This document shows positions 25,336 to 35,591 of a stretch of DNA of 64,000 nucleotides, piece by piece; the first letter of the stretch is position 1; each line of letters begins with the position of its first letter. Origin of the DNA: Cupriavidus basilensis (GTDB lineage Bacteria; Pseudomonadota; Gammaproteobacteria; Burkholderiales; Burkholderiaceae); assembly GCF_008801925.2 (NCBI RefSeq), contig NZ_CP062804.1, positions 992,001-1,056,000 of the forward strand, given 5' to 3'. The notes under the pieces are model-generated. The model was not told where the DNA came from, made no database searches, and saw only the letters and a list, made by a program, of their open reading frames with translations. The translations under genes and the position numbers were made by a program.

Positions 25336-26967
25336 ATGCCCAGCGCCATGCTTCCCATCGAGTCCCGGATCGATCCCGCCAGTCCCGCCTTTGCCAGCCA
25401 GCGCGCCGGCATGCAAGCCCTGATCGAGCGGCTGCGCGCGCTGGAGCAGCGCGCCGTTGCTGCTTCCGAACGTGCCCGCCCGTCCTTCGCCAGGCGCGGC
25501 GCACTGTTGCCGCGCGAGCGCCTGGCGCGCTTGCTGGATCCCGCTACCGCCTTCTTGCCGATCGCCAACCTGGCGGGCTACGGCATGGATGATCCCGATC
25601 ACGACACCTCCATCCCCGGCGGCTCGCTGGTGGCCGGCATCGGCTTTGTCCACGGCGTGCGCGCGATGGTGGTGGCGACCGATTCCGGCATCGATGCCGG
25701 CGCCATGACCGAGGGCGGCAACCTCAAGCTGATGCGCTGCCAGGAGATTGCCCTGGAAAACCGCCTGCCGTTCATCCACCTGGTGGAGTCGGCCGGCGCC
25801 AACCTGCGCAAGTACCGCGTGGACAAGTTCGTGCGCGGCGGCGGCATCTTCTACAACCTGGCGCGCTTGTCCGCTGCCGGGCTGCCGGTGATCACGGTGG
25901 TGCACGGCTCATCCACCGCGGGTGGGGCTTATATGCCGGGCTTGTCCGACTACGTGGTGATGGTGCGCGGCCGCGCCCGTGCCTTCCTGGCCGGGCCGCC
26001 GCTGCTCAAGGCCGCCACCGGCGAGATCGCCACCGATGAGGAGCTTGGCGGCGCCGACCTGCACGCCACCGTCAGCGGCCTGGCGGAATTCCTGGCCGAG
26101 GACGACGAGCATGCCATCGCGCTGGCGCGCGACGTGGTGGCCAGCCTGGACTGGCCGGCCGTGGCGCCGCGCCTGCCGCAGCCGGCGCAGCCGCCGCGGC
26201 TGGACGCGGGCGAGCTCGATGGCGTGATGACGCTGGATGTGAAGAAGCCCGTGGACATGCTGGAGATCATCGGCCGCCTCACCGACGACTCCGCGTGGCT
26301 TGCGTTCAAGCCGGACTATGGCATGGCCACCGTCTGCGGCCGTGGCCGCATCGAGGGCCATGCCGTGGGCTTTATCAGCAATAACGGCCCGATCGACCCG
26401 GCGGGCGCGACCAAGGCCGCGCAGTTTATCCAGGCCTGCAACCAGAGCGGCACGCCCATCGTGTTCCTGCAGAACACCACCGGCTTTATCGTCGGCCGCG
26501 CCTCGGAAGAAGCCGGCATGATCAAGCATGGCGCCAAGATGATCCAGGCGCTGTCGAACTCCACCGTGCCGCAGGTCACGATCTACTGCGGCGCATCGTT
26601 TGGCGCGGGCAACTTCGGCATGTGCGGCCGGGGCTTTCGCCCGCGATTTTGCTTCTCGTGGCCCAACGCGCGCACCGCGGTGATGGGCGGCGAGCAGGCT
26701 GCCATGACGCTGGAGATCGTGGCGCGCCAGCAGGCCGAGCGCAAGGGCGCGGCGGTGGACGAAGCGCGCCTGGCGCAGCAGACCGGCGAGATCGTCGCCA
26801 ACTTCGAGCGCCAGGCCAGCGCCTTCGTCACCAGCGGGCTGCTGCTGGACGACGGCGTGATCGACCCGCGCGACACCCGCGCCGTGCTGGCCTTCGTGCT
26901 GGCTACCGCCCGCGAGGCCGAAGCGCGCACGCCGCGTGCCATGCAATTTGGCGTGGCGCGGTTCTGA
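25336..26967 (+). CDS. Acyl-CoA carboxylase, carboxyltransferase (beta) subunit
   Basis: A 543-residue biotin-dependent carboxyltransferase of the methylcrotonyl/geranyl-CoA carboxylase beta type. It transfers the carboxyl group from biotin to an enoyl-CoA. The N-terminal half has LVESAGANLRKYRVDKF and HGSSTAGGAYMPGLSDY (acyl-CoA binding, oxyanion hole). The C-terminal half has FLQNTTGFIVGRASEEAGMIKHGAKM and YCGASFGAGNFGMCGRGF. The ATG at 25336 is used; 25348 is possible. It is first of a five-gene set with dehydrogenase, hydratase, biotin subunit and AtuA protein. Precise substrate is unknown; 2-methylcrotonyl-type or terpenoyl-CoA are candidates. Confidence 0.85.
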   Translation: MPSAMLPIESRIDPASPAFASQRAGMQALIERLRALEQRAVAASERARPSFARRGALLPRERLARLLDPATAFLPIANLAGYGMDDPDHDTSIPGGSLVAGIGFVHGVRAMVVATDSGIDAGAMTEGGNLKLMRCQEIALENRLPFIHLVESAGANLRKYRVDKFVRGGGIFYNLARLSAAGLPVITVVHGSSTAGGAYMPGLSDYVVMVRGRARAFLAGPPLLKAATGEIATDEELGGADLHATVSGLAEFLAEDDEHAIALARDVVASLDWPAVAPRLPQPAQPPRLDAGELDGVMTLDVKKPVDMLEIIGRLTDDSAWLAFKPDYGMATVCGRGRIEGHAVGFISNNGPIDPAGATKAAQFIQACNQSGTPIVFLQNTTGFIVGRASEEAGMIKHGAKMIQALSNSTVPQVTIYCGASFGAGNFGMCGRGFRPRFCFSWPNARTAVMGGEQAAMTLEIVARQQAERKGAAVDEARLAQQTGEIVANFERQASAFVTSGLLLDDGVIDPRDTRAVLAFVLATAREAEARTPRAMQFGVARF

Positions 26968-27013
26968 TCGCCGCGCCGCGAACACACTGACAAGAAAACC
27001 GGAGACCACCCAC

Positions 27014-28174
<1,161 letters not shown>

Positions 28175-28176
28175 GC

Positions 28177-28223
28177 GCCAGCCATCGCCAGCCATCGCCA
28201 GCCATCGCCCGCCATCGCCTGCC
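28177..28223. repeat. 10-bp tandem repeat before the hydratase gene
   Basis: Units of GCCATCGCC(A/C/T) follow each other about five times between the dehydrogenase stop codon and the hydratase leader. The repeat begins immediately after the TGA. Confidence 0.9.
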
Positions 28224-28250
28224 GTTCCAAGTCTTCTCCTCTCTCCAGCC

Positions 28251-29126
28251 ATGACCAACGTAGTCAATACAGATGCCGGCAATTTCGCCAATGACGCCCA
28301 CGCCGTGATCGTGCGTGACGTCCAGGGCGTGCTGTTCGTCACCCTCAACGTGCCCGCCACGCGCAATGCGCTCGCGCCTGAAGTGGTCGCTGCGCTGGCG
28401 CGCGCCGTGGCGCGCGCCGAGACCGACACCACGGTGCGCGCGCTGGTGCTGCGCGGCGCCGGCGGCGTCTTCTGCGCGGGCGGCAACGTCGGCAATTTCA
28501 AGGCGAGGCTGGACGCAGCCGATGCGCCGCAGGATCCGGTGGCGAGCCGCAACCGCGAGTTTGGCTACTTCATGCAGCGCCTGGCTGCGCTTCCCGTGCC
28601 CGTGGTGGCGGCAGTGGAGGGCGCGGCCATGGGCGGCGGCATGGGACTGAGCTGCGCCGCCGATATCGTGCTGGCCACGCGCGACGCGCGCTTTGCCTTG
28701 TCGGAGACATCGCTGGGCATCATTGCCGCGCAGATCGCGCCCTTCGTGGTGGCGCGCATCGGCGCGGCGGCCACGCGGCGCCTTGGTTTGTCCGGCGAGC
28801 GCGTCAATGGCGACACGGCGGTGGCGCTGGGGCTGGCCGATGCGCTGGCCGAGGACAGTGCCGCCCTCGATGCGTTGCTGGCCGAGTGGCTCACGCGCAT
28901 CTGCCGCTGCGGGCCGCAAGCTAACCGCGCCTTCAAGCCGCTGGTGGCGCGCACCGGACAGGTCGCGCAGGGCGCCTTGCTGGACGAAGCCTCGCACCTG
29001 TTCGCGCAATGCATGCGCAGCGAAGGCGCCGAAGGCATCCAGGCTTTCCGCGACAAGCGCGATGCCGCGTGGGTGGTGCGCTTTGACGCCGCCGCCGTGC
29101 GCGCGGCGCAGGCCACGCAGGGCTGA
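28251..29126 (+). CDS. Enoyl-CoA hydratase/isomerase (glutaconyl-CoA hydratase type)
   Basis: A 291-residue crotonase-fold protein. It has the oxyanion-hole segments RNALAPEVVAAL and GVFCAGGNVGNF, then VEGAAMGGGMGLSCAADIVLA and ALSETSLGIIAAQIAPFVVARIG. The last segment resembles methylglutaconyl- and isohexenylglutaconyl-CoA hydratases (LiuC/AtuE). It would add water to the carboxylated enoyl-CoA made by the neighbouring carboxylase. C-terminal helices (about 200-285) form the usual trimer contacts. Confidence 0.82.
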   Translation: MTNVVNTDAGNFANDAHAVIVRDVQGVLFVTLNVPATRNALAPEVVAALARAVARAETDTTVRALVLRGAGGVFCAGGNVGNFKARLDAADAPQDPVASRNREFGYFMQRLAALPVPVVAAVEGAAMGGGMGLSCAADIVLATRDARFALSETSLGIIAAQIAPFVVARIGAAATRRLGLSGERVNGDTAVALGLADALAEDSAALDALLAEWLTRICRCGPQANRAFKPLVARTGQVAQGALLDEASHLFAQCMRSEGAEGIQAFRDKRDAAWVVRFDAAAVRAAQATQG

Positions 29127-29170
29127 ACGCACACAACCTTATCCAGATACTCCGCATCCCGAGACGCCTC

Positions 29171-31177
29171 ATGTCCGCTACCAGCCGACCCTTTCACACC
29201 TTGCTCGTCGCCAATCGCGGCGAGATCGCCGTGCGCATCATGCGCACGGCGCGCCGCCTTGGCCTTGCCACCGTGGCGGTCTACTCCGAGGCCGATCGCC
29301 ATGGCCCGCACGTGGCGTACGCCGACCGGGCGGTGCGCATCGGCGACGCCGCGCCGCGTGCGTCCTACCTGAACATCGCGGCCATTGTCGAGGCGGCGCG
29401 CCGCAGCGGCGCGGATGCGGTGCATCCCGGTTACGGCTTCCTGGCGGAGAACGCGGAGTTCGCCGACGCGGTGGCGCAGGCGGGCCTGGTCTTCGTCGGC
29501 CCGCCGGCTGCCGCCATCCGCGCCATGGGCAACAAGGCCGAGGCCAAGCGCCTGATGCTGGCCGCGGACATGCCCTGCATCCCCGGCTACCAGGGCGAGG
29601 CGCAGGATGATGCCGCGCTGCTGCAGGCGGCCGCGCCGATCGGCTTTCCACTGATGGTGAAGGCCGCGGCCGGCGGCGGCGGACGCGGCATGCGCCTGGT
29701 GCACGATGCCCATGCCTTGCCCGGTGCCCTGGCAAGCGCCCGTTCCGAGGCCATGGCCGCCTTCGGCTCCGGCCAGCTGATCCTGGAGCGCGCGGTGATC
29801 GCGCCGCGCCACGTGGAGATCCAGGTCTTTGCAGACACGCAGGGCCATGTGATCCACCTGGGCGAGCGCGACTGCTCGGTGCAGCGCCGCCATCAGAAGG
29901 TGGTCGAGGAGGCGCCGTCCCCGGCGGTATCGCCCGCGCTGCGCGCCCGCATGGGCGGCGCGGCGGTGCGCGCCGCGCAGGCCATCCGCTACGTGGGCGC
30001 GGGCACCATGGAGTTCCTGCTCGATGGCGACGGCAATTTCTACTTCATGGAGATGAACACGCGCCTGCAGGTGGAGCACGCCGTGACCGAAGCCATCACC
30101 GGCTTTGACCTGGTCGAGTGGCAGCTGCGCGTGGCGGCCGGCGAGCCGCTGCCGGTCACGCAGGAGCAGGTCGCGCTGCGCGGCCACGCCATCGAGGTGC
30201 GGCTGACCGCCGAGGACGTGGCCGCCGGCTTCCTGCCGCAAGGCGGCCCGGTGCTGCGCTGGCGCGCGCCGGGCGCGGGGCACGATGTGCGGGTGGATCA
30301 TGCGCTGCAGGAGGGCGGCGAGATCCCGGTTCACTACGACTCGATGGTGGCCAAGCTGGTGGCCCATGGCGCCACCCGCGAGGAAGCACGCCGCAAGCTG
30401 CTGCGCGCGGTGGAGCAGACGGTGCTGCTGGGCGTGGCCAGCAACCAGGGCTTTCTTGCCGATTGCCTGGCGCATGAGGCCTTTGCGGCCAACCAGGTGC
30501 ATACGGGGTTCGTCGACACGCATATGCAGGCGGCACTGCGCGCAACGCGGCCTGCGGTGGCGCAGGTGGCCTGCGCGGCGCTGGCCGCCGCCGGGCTGCT
30601 GGCGGCATCGGCGCGCCCCGCACTGGTGGCGCCGGGTTGCAGCCTTGGCTTGCAGGCGGGAGAGCAACAGTGGCGCGTGGATCTGCATGCCGTCGCGCAA
30701 GGCTGGGAGGTGGCGGTGCGCGGGGGCGAGCGTGAGGGCGATGGCACGTCCGCCGAGATCGTCCGCGTGCGCGTGCTGCGCGCCGACGAGGCGCAAGGCA
30801 GCGCGCTGGTGGAATGCAACGACATGGCGTTGCCGCTGGTATTCGCCACCGAGGGCGATGCCGTGCATCTGTTCAGCGCAGGCCGCGCATGGCGCTTCGC
30901 ACGCCTGGACCCGCGCCAGAAAAAGCGCAAGCCCGGCGACGCCGAGCGCGCCGGCGCGCTGCTGGCGCCGCTGAGCGCGCGCATCGTGGCCGTGAAGGCG
31001 GCAGCGGGCGAGGCGGTGCAGGCGGGCCAGGTGCTGGTGGTGCTGGAGGCCATGAAGATGGAGCACGCCATCGTCGCGCCGTTCGACGGCGTCATAGCGG
31101 AGCTGCATGCCCGGGAGGGCGGGCAGGCGCGCGCGGGCAGTTTGCTGGTGAAGGTTGACGCAGGCACGCAAGCATGA
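29171..31177 (+). CDS. Acyl-CoA carboxylase, biotin carboxylase/biotin carrier (alpha) subunit
   Basis: A 668-residue alpha subunit. The biotin carboxylase domain (about 8-455) shows LLVANRGEIAVRIMRTARRL, the ATP grasp loop AAGGGGRGMR, QRRHQKVVEEAPSP and MEMNTRLQVEHAVTE. The biotinyl domain at the C-terminus carries VLEAMKMEHA with the biotinylated Lys629. It pairs with the beta subunit at 25336. The last four bases of the gene overlap the AtuA start (ATGA), so translation is coupled. Confidence 0.92.
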   Translation: MSATSRPFHTLLVANRGEIAVRIMRTARRLGLATVAVYSEADRHGPHVAYADRAVRIGDAAPRASYLNIAAIVEAARRSGADAVHPGYGFLAENAEFADAVAQAGLVFVGPPAAAIRAMGNKAEAKRLMLAADMPCIPGYQGEAQDDAALLQAAAPIGFPLMVKAAAGGGGRGMRLVHDAHALPGALASARSEAMAAFGSGQLILERAVIAPRHVEIQVFADTQGHVIHLGERDCSVQRRHQKVVEEAPSPAVSPALRARMGGAAVRAAQAIRYVGAGTMEFLLDGDGNFYFMEMNTRLQVEHAVTEAITGFDLVEWQLRVAAGEPLPVTQEQVALRGHAIEVRLTAEDVAAGFLPQGGPVLRWRAPGAGHDVRVDHALQEGGEIPVHYDSMVAKLVAHGATREEARRKLLRAVEQTVLLGVASNQGFLADCLAHEAFAANQVHTGFVDTHMQAALRATRPAVAQVACAALAAAGLLAASARPALVAPGCSLGLQAGEQQWRVDLHAVAQGWEVAVRGGEREGDGTSAEIVRVRVLRADEAQGSALVECNDMALPLVFATEGDAVHLFSAGRAWRFARLDPRQKKRKPGDAERAGALLAPLSARIVAVKAAAGEAVQAGQVLVVLEAMKMEHAIVAPFDGVIAELHAREGGQARAGSLLVKVDAGTQA

Positions 31178-32976
31178 ACACCACGATCGGCACATCCAAT
31201 ATGGCACGCACCGTGCGCATAGGCGGCGCTTCCGGCTTCTGGGGCGATTCCGCCATCGCCACGCCGCAACTGCTGGCCGTTCCGGGCCTGCAATACCTGG
31301 TCTACGACTACCTGGCCGAGACCACCATGTCGATCCTGGCGCGCGCCCGCGCCAAGGACCCCGCGCTGGGCTACGCCACGGACTTCGTGCAGGCCGCGAT
31401 GGCGCCGCACCTCGGCCAGATCCTGGCGCGCGGCATCCGCGTGATTGCCAATGCCGGCGGCCTCAACCCCCAGGCCTGCCGCGACGCGGTGATGGCCGCC
31501 GCCACGCGGCAAGGGCTGGCGCCCAAGGTGGCGGTGGTCAGCGGCGACGACGTCTTGCCCGCCTTCGAGGGCTGGCGCGCCGCGGGCCTTACCGATCTCC
31601 ATACCGGCGCCACGCCGCCTGCCGAGCTGATGTCCGCCAACGCCTACACCGGCGCGCAAGGCATCGCCCGCGCGCTGGCGATGGGCGCCGATATCGTCAT
31701 CACGGGCCGCTGCGTCGATAGCGCGGTGGTGGTCGGCGCGCTGGCATACGAGTTCGGCTGGCAATGGCACGACTGGGACCGGCTCGCCGCCGGCACGCTG
31801 GCCGGCCACGTGATCGAGTGCGGGGCGCAGGCCACCGGCGGGTTGTTCACCGACTGGCAGCGCGTGCCGGACTGGGACCGCATCGGCTACCCGGTGATCG
31901 ACTGCGCGCAGGACGGCAGCTTTGTGCTCTCCAAGCCCGAGGGCACCGGCGGCCTGGTCGATCCCGCGGCTGTGGCGGAGCAGGTCTTGTACGAGGTGGG
32001 CGACCCCGGCAACTACCTGATGCCCGACGTCACTTGCGACTTCCGCATGGTGCGCACGGCGTTGCTGGCCGCCGGGCAGGTGCGCGTGCACGGCGCCCGT
32101 GGCCGCGCCCCCGGCGCGAGCTACAAGGCCAACGGCACCTGGCAGGATGGCTACCAGCTTAGCCTGATGATGGCGATCCGCGGCATCGACGCACCCGCCA
32201 AGGCCCGCCGCACCGCCGACGCGCTGCTGGCGCGCACCCGCGCCATGCTGGCCGCCAATGGCATGGCGGACTACAGCAGCACCGTGGTGGAACTGCTCGG
32301 CTGCGAGTCGCAATATGGCCCGCATGCCCGCGCGCTGCCGACCCGCGAGGTGGTGCTGCGCATCGGCGCGCGCCATGCGCAGGCCAAGGCGCTGCGCTTC
32401 TTGCAGCGTGAAGGCTCGTCGGCGGGCACCTCGATGGCCGCCGGCACCCGCTCATCCTTTGCCGGCCGCGTCGATATCCAGCCGGTGGTCAAGGTGTTCT
32501 CCTTCCTGGTGCCGAAGGCGGAAGTAGGGATGCAAGTCACGCTGGACGGCCAGACACAGGCGCTTGCCTGCGCCGCCGCCGTGGGCGAGCTGACGGCGCC
32601 GGCCGCGCTGGCGGCGGTGCCGGCCCCGGCCATTCCCGGCGGGCCGCGCGTCACCGTGCCGCTGGTCACGCTGGCCTACGCACGCAGCGGCGACAAGGGC
32701 GACGACGAGAACATCGGCGTGATCGCCCGCCAGCCAGCGTATCTGCCGCTGCTGCGCGAGCAGCTCACCCCGGCCGCGGTGCGCGGGTATTTTGCGCATC
32801 TGGTCGAGGGCGAGGTGGAGTGCTTCGAGGTGCCGGGCTTGCACGCCCTTAACTTCCTGCTGCACCGCGCGCTGGGCGGCGGGGGCGTGGCCAGCCTGCG
32901 CTCCGACCCGCTCGGCAAGAGCTACGCGCAAATGCTGCTCGATTTTCCGCTCACGGTGCCGCAGGACTGGGCGTAG
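31174..32976 (+). CDS. AtuA-family (DUF1446) acyclic-terpene-utilisation-like protein
   Basis: A 600-residue protein with the AtuA domain (about 12-460; VRIGGASGFWGDSAIATPQLL, DYLAETTMSILARARAKDP, NAGGLNPQACRDAVMAAA, GADIVITGRCVDSAVVVGAL, PEGTGGLVDPAAVAEQVLYEVGD) and a C-terminal ferredoxin-fold domain (about 490-598; LAYARSGDKGDDENIGV). AtuA is required for citronellol/geraniol growth in Pseudomonas but its reaction is not known. Its presence argues for an atu-like rather than leucine pathway. The standard atu partner genes (short-chain dehydrogenases) are not adjacent. Overlaps the alpha-subunit gene by 4 nt. Confidence 0.85.
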   Translation: MNTTIGTSNMARTVRIGGASGFWGDSAIATPQLLAVPGLQYLVYDYLAETTMSILARARAKDPALGYATDFVQAAMAPHLGQILARGIRVIANAGGLNPQACRDAVMAAATRQGLAPKVAVVSGDDVLPAFEGWRAAGLTDLHTGATPPAELMSANAYTGAQGIARALAMGADIVITGRCVDSAVVVGALAYEFGWQWHDWDRLAAGTLAGHVIECGAQATGGLFTDWQRVPDWDRIGYPVIDCAQDGSFVLSKPEGTGGLVDPAAVAEQVLYEVGDPGNYLMPDVTCDFRMVRTALLAAGQVRVHGARGRAPGASYKANGTWQDGYQLSLMMAIRGIDAPAKARRTADALLARTRAMLAANGMADYSSTVVELLGCESQYGPHARALPTREVVLRIGARHAQAKALRFLQREGSSAGTSMAAGTRSSFAGRVDIQPVVKVFSFLVPKAEVGMQVTLDGQTQALACAAAVGELTAPAALAAVPAPAIPGGPRVTVPLVTLAYARSGDKGDDENIGVIARQPAYLPLLREQLTPAAVRGYFAHLVEGEVECFEVPGLHALNFLLHRALGGGGVASLRSDPLGKSYAQMLLDFPLTVPQDWA

Positions 32977-33055
32977 ACCGGCGGCCGCCATTCCATGGCA
33001 TCGGCCGCCAGGCAAGCACGGCGGCCCGAAGCCATCCCGACCTGATGGAGCAGAC

Positions 33056-34060
33056 ATGAACAAAACCAAGCAACCGATGCGCCCTCGTGGCCTGTGGATG
33101 AACGCATGCCTGCTGGCCGCCGCGCTGGCTTGCGGCCTGAGCCCCACGGCACGCGCCGAGGCGCCGTATCCGTCAAAGCCCGTGCGCGTGGTGGTGCCCT
33201 ACACCCCGGGCGGCGTGTCCGACGCCGTGACGCGGCTGGTCATGCAAAAACTGGCCGAGCGCCTGGGCCAGCCCGTGGTGGTGGAGAACCGCCCCGGCGC
33301 CAACGGCATGATCGGCTCCGACAATGTGGCCAAGTCCGCGCCGGACGGCTACTCGCTGCTGGTAGTGGTGGCCGCGCACGCCATCAACCCCAGCCTCTAC
33401 CCCAAGATGAGCTACGACCCGCTCAAGGATCTCACGGGCGTCAGCCAGATCGGGCGCATCCCGCTGCTGCTGGTGTCCAGCGCCCAGTTGCCGCCCGGCA
33501 GCGTGAAGGCGCTGGTGGCCTGGGGCAAGGCCAATCCCGACAAGATGACCTACGCCTCCAGCGGCAACGGCTCTGGCGCGCATCTGGCCGGCGAGCTGTT
33601 CTCGCAAGCGGTCGGCATCAAGATGACCCACGTGCCCTACAAGGGCGTGTCGCCGGCGCTACCCGACCTGTTCTCCGGGCAGGTGGCGATGATCTTCGAT
33701 TCCGTGCAGACCATGATGCCGCAGGTGAAAGCCGGCAAGCTCAAGGCGCTGGCGATCACCAGCGCCACGCGCTGGCCGGCCGCGCCCGACGTGCCGACCA
33801 TGGCCGAGGCGGGCTATCCGGCGGTGACGGCCAGCAGCTGGATCGGCCTGATCGCGCCCGCCAGGACGCCCAGGCCGGTGCTGGAAAAGCTCTCGGCCGA
33901 GATGGATGCGGTATTGCACCAGCCGGAGGTGAAGGCGCGCCTGATCGAGTACGGGATCGATCCGGTAGGCGGGACGCCCGACCAGTTCCAGGCATTCATC
34001 AAGGAAGAGGCCGGGCGGTGGGGCGAGGTGGTGAAGAAGGGCGGCATCCACGTCGAGTGA
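33056..34060 (+). CDS. Bug/TctC-family periplasmic solute receptor
   Basis: A 334-residue exported protein: a signal peptide (NACLLAAALACGLSPTARA) and then the Bug pattern YPSKPVRVVVPYTPGGVSDAVTR, VVVENRPGANGMIGSDNVAKS, THVPYKGVSPALPDLFSGQV and VPTMAEAGYP. Bug proteins bind carboxylates and are abundant in Cupriavidus and Bordetella, usually without their own transporter genes. It closes the carboxylase operon and may bind the organic acid the operon degrades. The ATG at 33056 is preferred because it gives the signal peptide. Confidence 0.88.
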   Translation: MNKTKQPMRPRGLWMNACLLAAALACGLSPTARAEAPYPSKPVRVVVPYTPGGVSDAVTRLVMQKLAERLGQPVVVENRPGANGMIGSDNVAKSAPDGYSLLVVVAAHAINPSLYPKMSYDPLKDLTGVSQIGRIPLLLVSSAQLPPGSVKALVAWGKANPDKMTYASSGNGSGAHLAGELFSQAVGIKMTHVPYKGVSPALPDLFSGQVAMIFDSVQTMMPQVKAGKLKALAITSATRWPAAPDVPTMAEAGYPAVTASSWIGLIAPARTPRPVLEKLSAEMDAVLHQPEVKARLIEYGIDPVGGTPDQFQAFIKEEAGRWGEVVKKGGIHVE

Positions 34061-34253
34061 CGGGGCGGCAGAGGCCACCGCCTTGTCCCTTTGGTCCTTC
34101 TGGGCAGGACACCAGCGCGGCCAGCAGCACGGCCAGCAGCCCGTAGCCCAGGAACTCCCAGTGGTTCAGCAGGTTGTGCAGGTTGTGGGTCTGGCCGGCG
34201 CCGGCGTCCACGGTGTAGACGGGCGGCGCATGGTACCAGAGGTGCGCTTGCAT
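33999..34253 (-). CDS. Possible small membrane protein
   Basis: An open frame of 84 residues beginning MQAHLWYHAPPVYTVDAGAG, with a NLLNHWEFLGYGLLAVLLAALVSC hydrophobic segment at about 28-48 and a basic tail. GGAGG sits just upstream but very close to the ATG (2 nt). It overlaps the 3' end of the Bug gene, which argues against it, while the membrane segment and low frame noise upstream argue for it. Fair candidate only. Confidence 0.3.
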   Translation of the reverse strand: MQAHLWYHAPPVYTVDAGAGQTHNLHNLLNHWEFLGYGLLAVLLAALVSCPEGPKGQGGGLCRPVTRRGCRPSSPPRPTARPLP

Positions 34254-34393
34254 CACCTCCCGTATCCACCTTTGCGCTGCGTCACCGCCCACTATACTGA
34301 GCCTAGCGCGCCGAAAGTCACGGCAGCGTCGGGACGACAGCCGCTACCATGCCGGCATTGCCTCGCCCCCACTTAAACCCATGGAGGTTGAAC

Positions 34394-35047
34394 ATGTCGA
34401 TTCGCATCGGTGACGAAGCACCCGATTTCACTGCCGATACCACGGAGGGGAAAATCAGTTTCCACGAATGGATCGGGGACAAATGGGCCATCCTGTTCTC
34501 CCATCCGAAGGACTTCACCCCGGTCTGTACCACGGAACTTGGCTATATGGCCCGGCTCAAGCCGGAATTCGACCGGCGCAACACCAAGATCATCGGGCTG
34601 AGCGTGGACCCGGTCGCGGACCACCAGAAGTGGGTCAAGGACATCGAGGAGACGCAGGGCCACGCCGTCAACTATCCCATGATCGGCGACGTCGACCTCA
34701 CGGTCGCAAAGCTCTATGACATGATCCATCCGAACGCGAGTGGCGGGCCGCGCACTGCCGTGGACAATGCCACCGTGCGCTCGGTGTTCATGATCGGGCC
34801 GGACAAGAAAGTCAAGGCGATGCTGGTCTATCCGATGAGCGCCGGGCGCAATTTTGACGAAGTGCTGCGGCTGCTGGATTCGCTGCAGCTCAATGCAAAA
34901 CACACGGTAGCCACGCCGGTGAACTGGAAACCGGGTGAAGACGTGATCATCCCCACCTCGGTCTCCGACGACGACGCCAAGAAGAAATACCCGCAGGGTT
35001 TCAAGACGCTCAAGCCGTATTTGCGGGTGGTGTCGCAGCCGGAGTAA
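34394..35047 (+). CDS. 1-Cys peroxiredoxin (Prx6 group)
   Basis: A 217-residue thiol peroxidase. The peroxidatic Cys45 lies in the conserved PKDFTPVCTTELGYMARL. RSVFMIGPDKKVKAMLVYPMSAGRN and the C-terminal dimerisation extension (TPVNWKPGEDVIIPTSVSDDDAK) are typical of the Prx6 subfamily, which uses an external thiol rather than a resolving cysteine. The ATG at 34394 has GGAGG upstream and matches family N-termini (MSIRIGDEAPDF). It is monocistronic. Confidence 0.92.
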   Translation: MSIRIGDEAPDFTADTTEGKISFHEWIGDKWAILFSHPKDFTPVCTTELGYMARLKPEFDRRNTKIIGLSVDPVADHQKWVKDIEETQGHAVNYPMIGDVDLTVAKLYDMIHPNASGGPRTAVDNATVRSVFMIGPDKKVKAMLVYPMSAGRNFDEVLRLLDSLQLNAKHTVATPVNWKPGEDVIIPTSVSDDDAKKKYPQGFKTLKPYLRVVSQPE

Positions 35048-35115
35048 GGCATGCGTCGGATGGGCTCGCTGTGAGAGGGTGGCGCCGGTCCTCCGGCTGG
35101 AGGACGGTGCGTATT

Positions 35116-35151
35116 GTCGCAAGCCCGGTCGCAAGCCCGGTCGCAGGCCCG
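35116..35151. repeat. 12-bp tandem repeat, three copies
   Basis: GTCGCAAGCCCG occurs twice and a third copy has one change (GTCGCAGGCCCG). It lies between the convergent peroxiredoxin and the small hypothetical gene. Confidence 0.95.
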
Positions 35152-35173
35152 GCCGCGAGCGCGCATGCGCGCG

Positions 35174-35458
35174 TCAGCCCGCGCCTGCCAGCGAAGCCCT
35201 CAGTTCATCGCGCTGCGTGAAACTCGGCGTGGCCAGCCAGCCGACGAAGTCGTCGTGCCAGTTCTCCCAGGCGTTTTCGTCGAAGTCGAAGGCCTCGTCC
35301 AGCCGCCCGCCGTCGCGCAGGTAGGTGCCGACAATCCGCTTGCCATCCCAGTACGCCGCCACGGCCACGTCGGCGAGGTCCGCCGTGGTCCCGACCGGGA
35401 GGTCGCGCAGCAACATGGACAAGTGTGCCTTGAACGATGTGAATTCGTTTGAGGTCAT
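35174..35458 (-). CDS. Uncharacterised acidic 94-residue protein
   Basis: Begins MTSNEFTSFKAHLSMLLRDLP and has a compact acidic/aromatic middle (FDFDENAWENWHDDFVGWLA) ending before RDELRASLAGAG. Codon use is that of a real gene. I do not recognise the family. The start at 35458 is chosen over an upstream frame because only it has a normal start context. Confidence 0.55.
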   Translation of the reverse strand: MTSNEFTSFKAHLSMLLRDLPVGTTADLADVAVAAYWDGKRIVGTYLRDGGRLDEAFDFDENAWENWHDDFVGWLATPSFTQRDELRASLAGAG

Positions 35459-35561
35459 GGCTTGCTCCGCTGATGGGAAGAGTATGTCCAGAGGATGTAC
35501 CCGTTCCCGGGGCGCGTCAATTCCGGGCGTTGCGCGCCGCACGCACGGCAGCCAGCCTGGC

Positions 35562-35591
35562 GGCCAACCGAATGGCCAACCGAATGGCCAA
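35562..35591. repeat. 12-bp tandem repeat next to the CoA-transferase stop codon
   Basis: GGCCAACCGAAT occurs twice followed by a partial third copy that ends at the stop codon of the leftward CoA-transferase gene (35592-35594). Confidence 0.9.

Noticed and set aside
33999..34253. The small minus-strand membrane frame treated as a certain gene
   Set aside because: It overlaps the receptor gene by 62 bp and its ribosome site is too close to the ATG; it is kept only as a low-confidence candidate.
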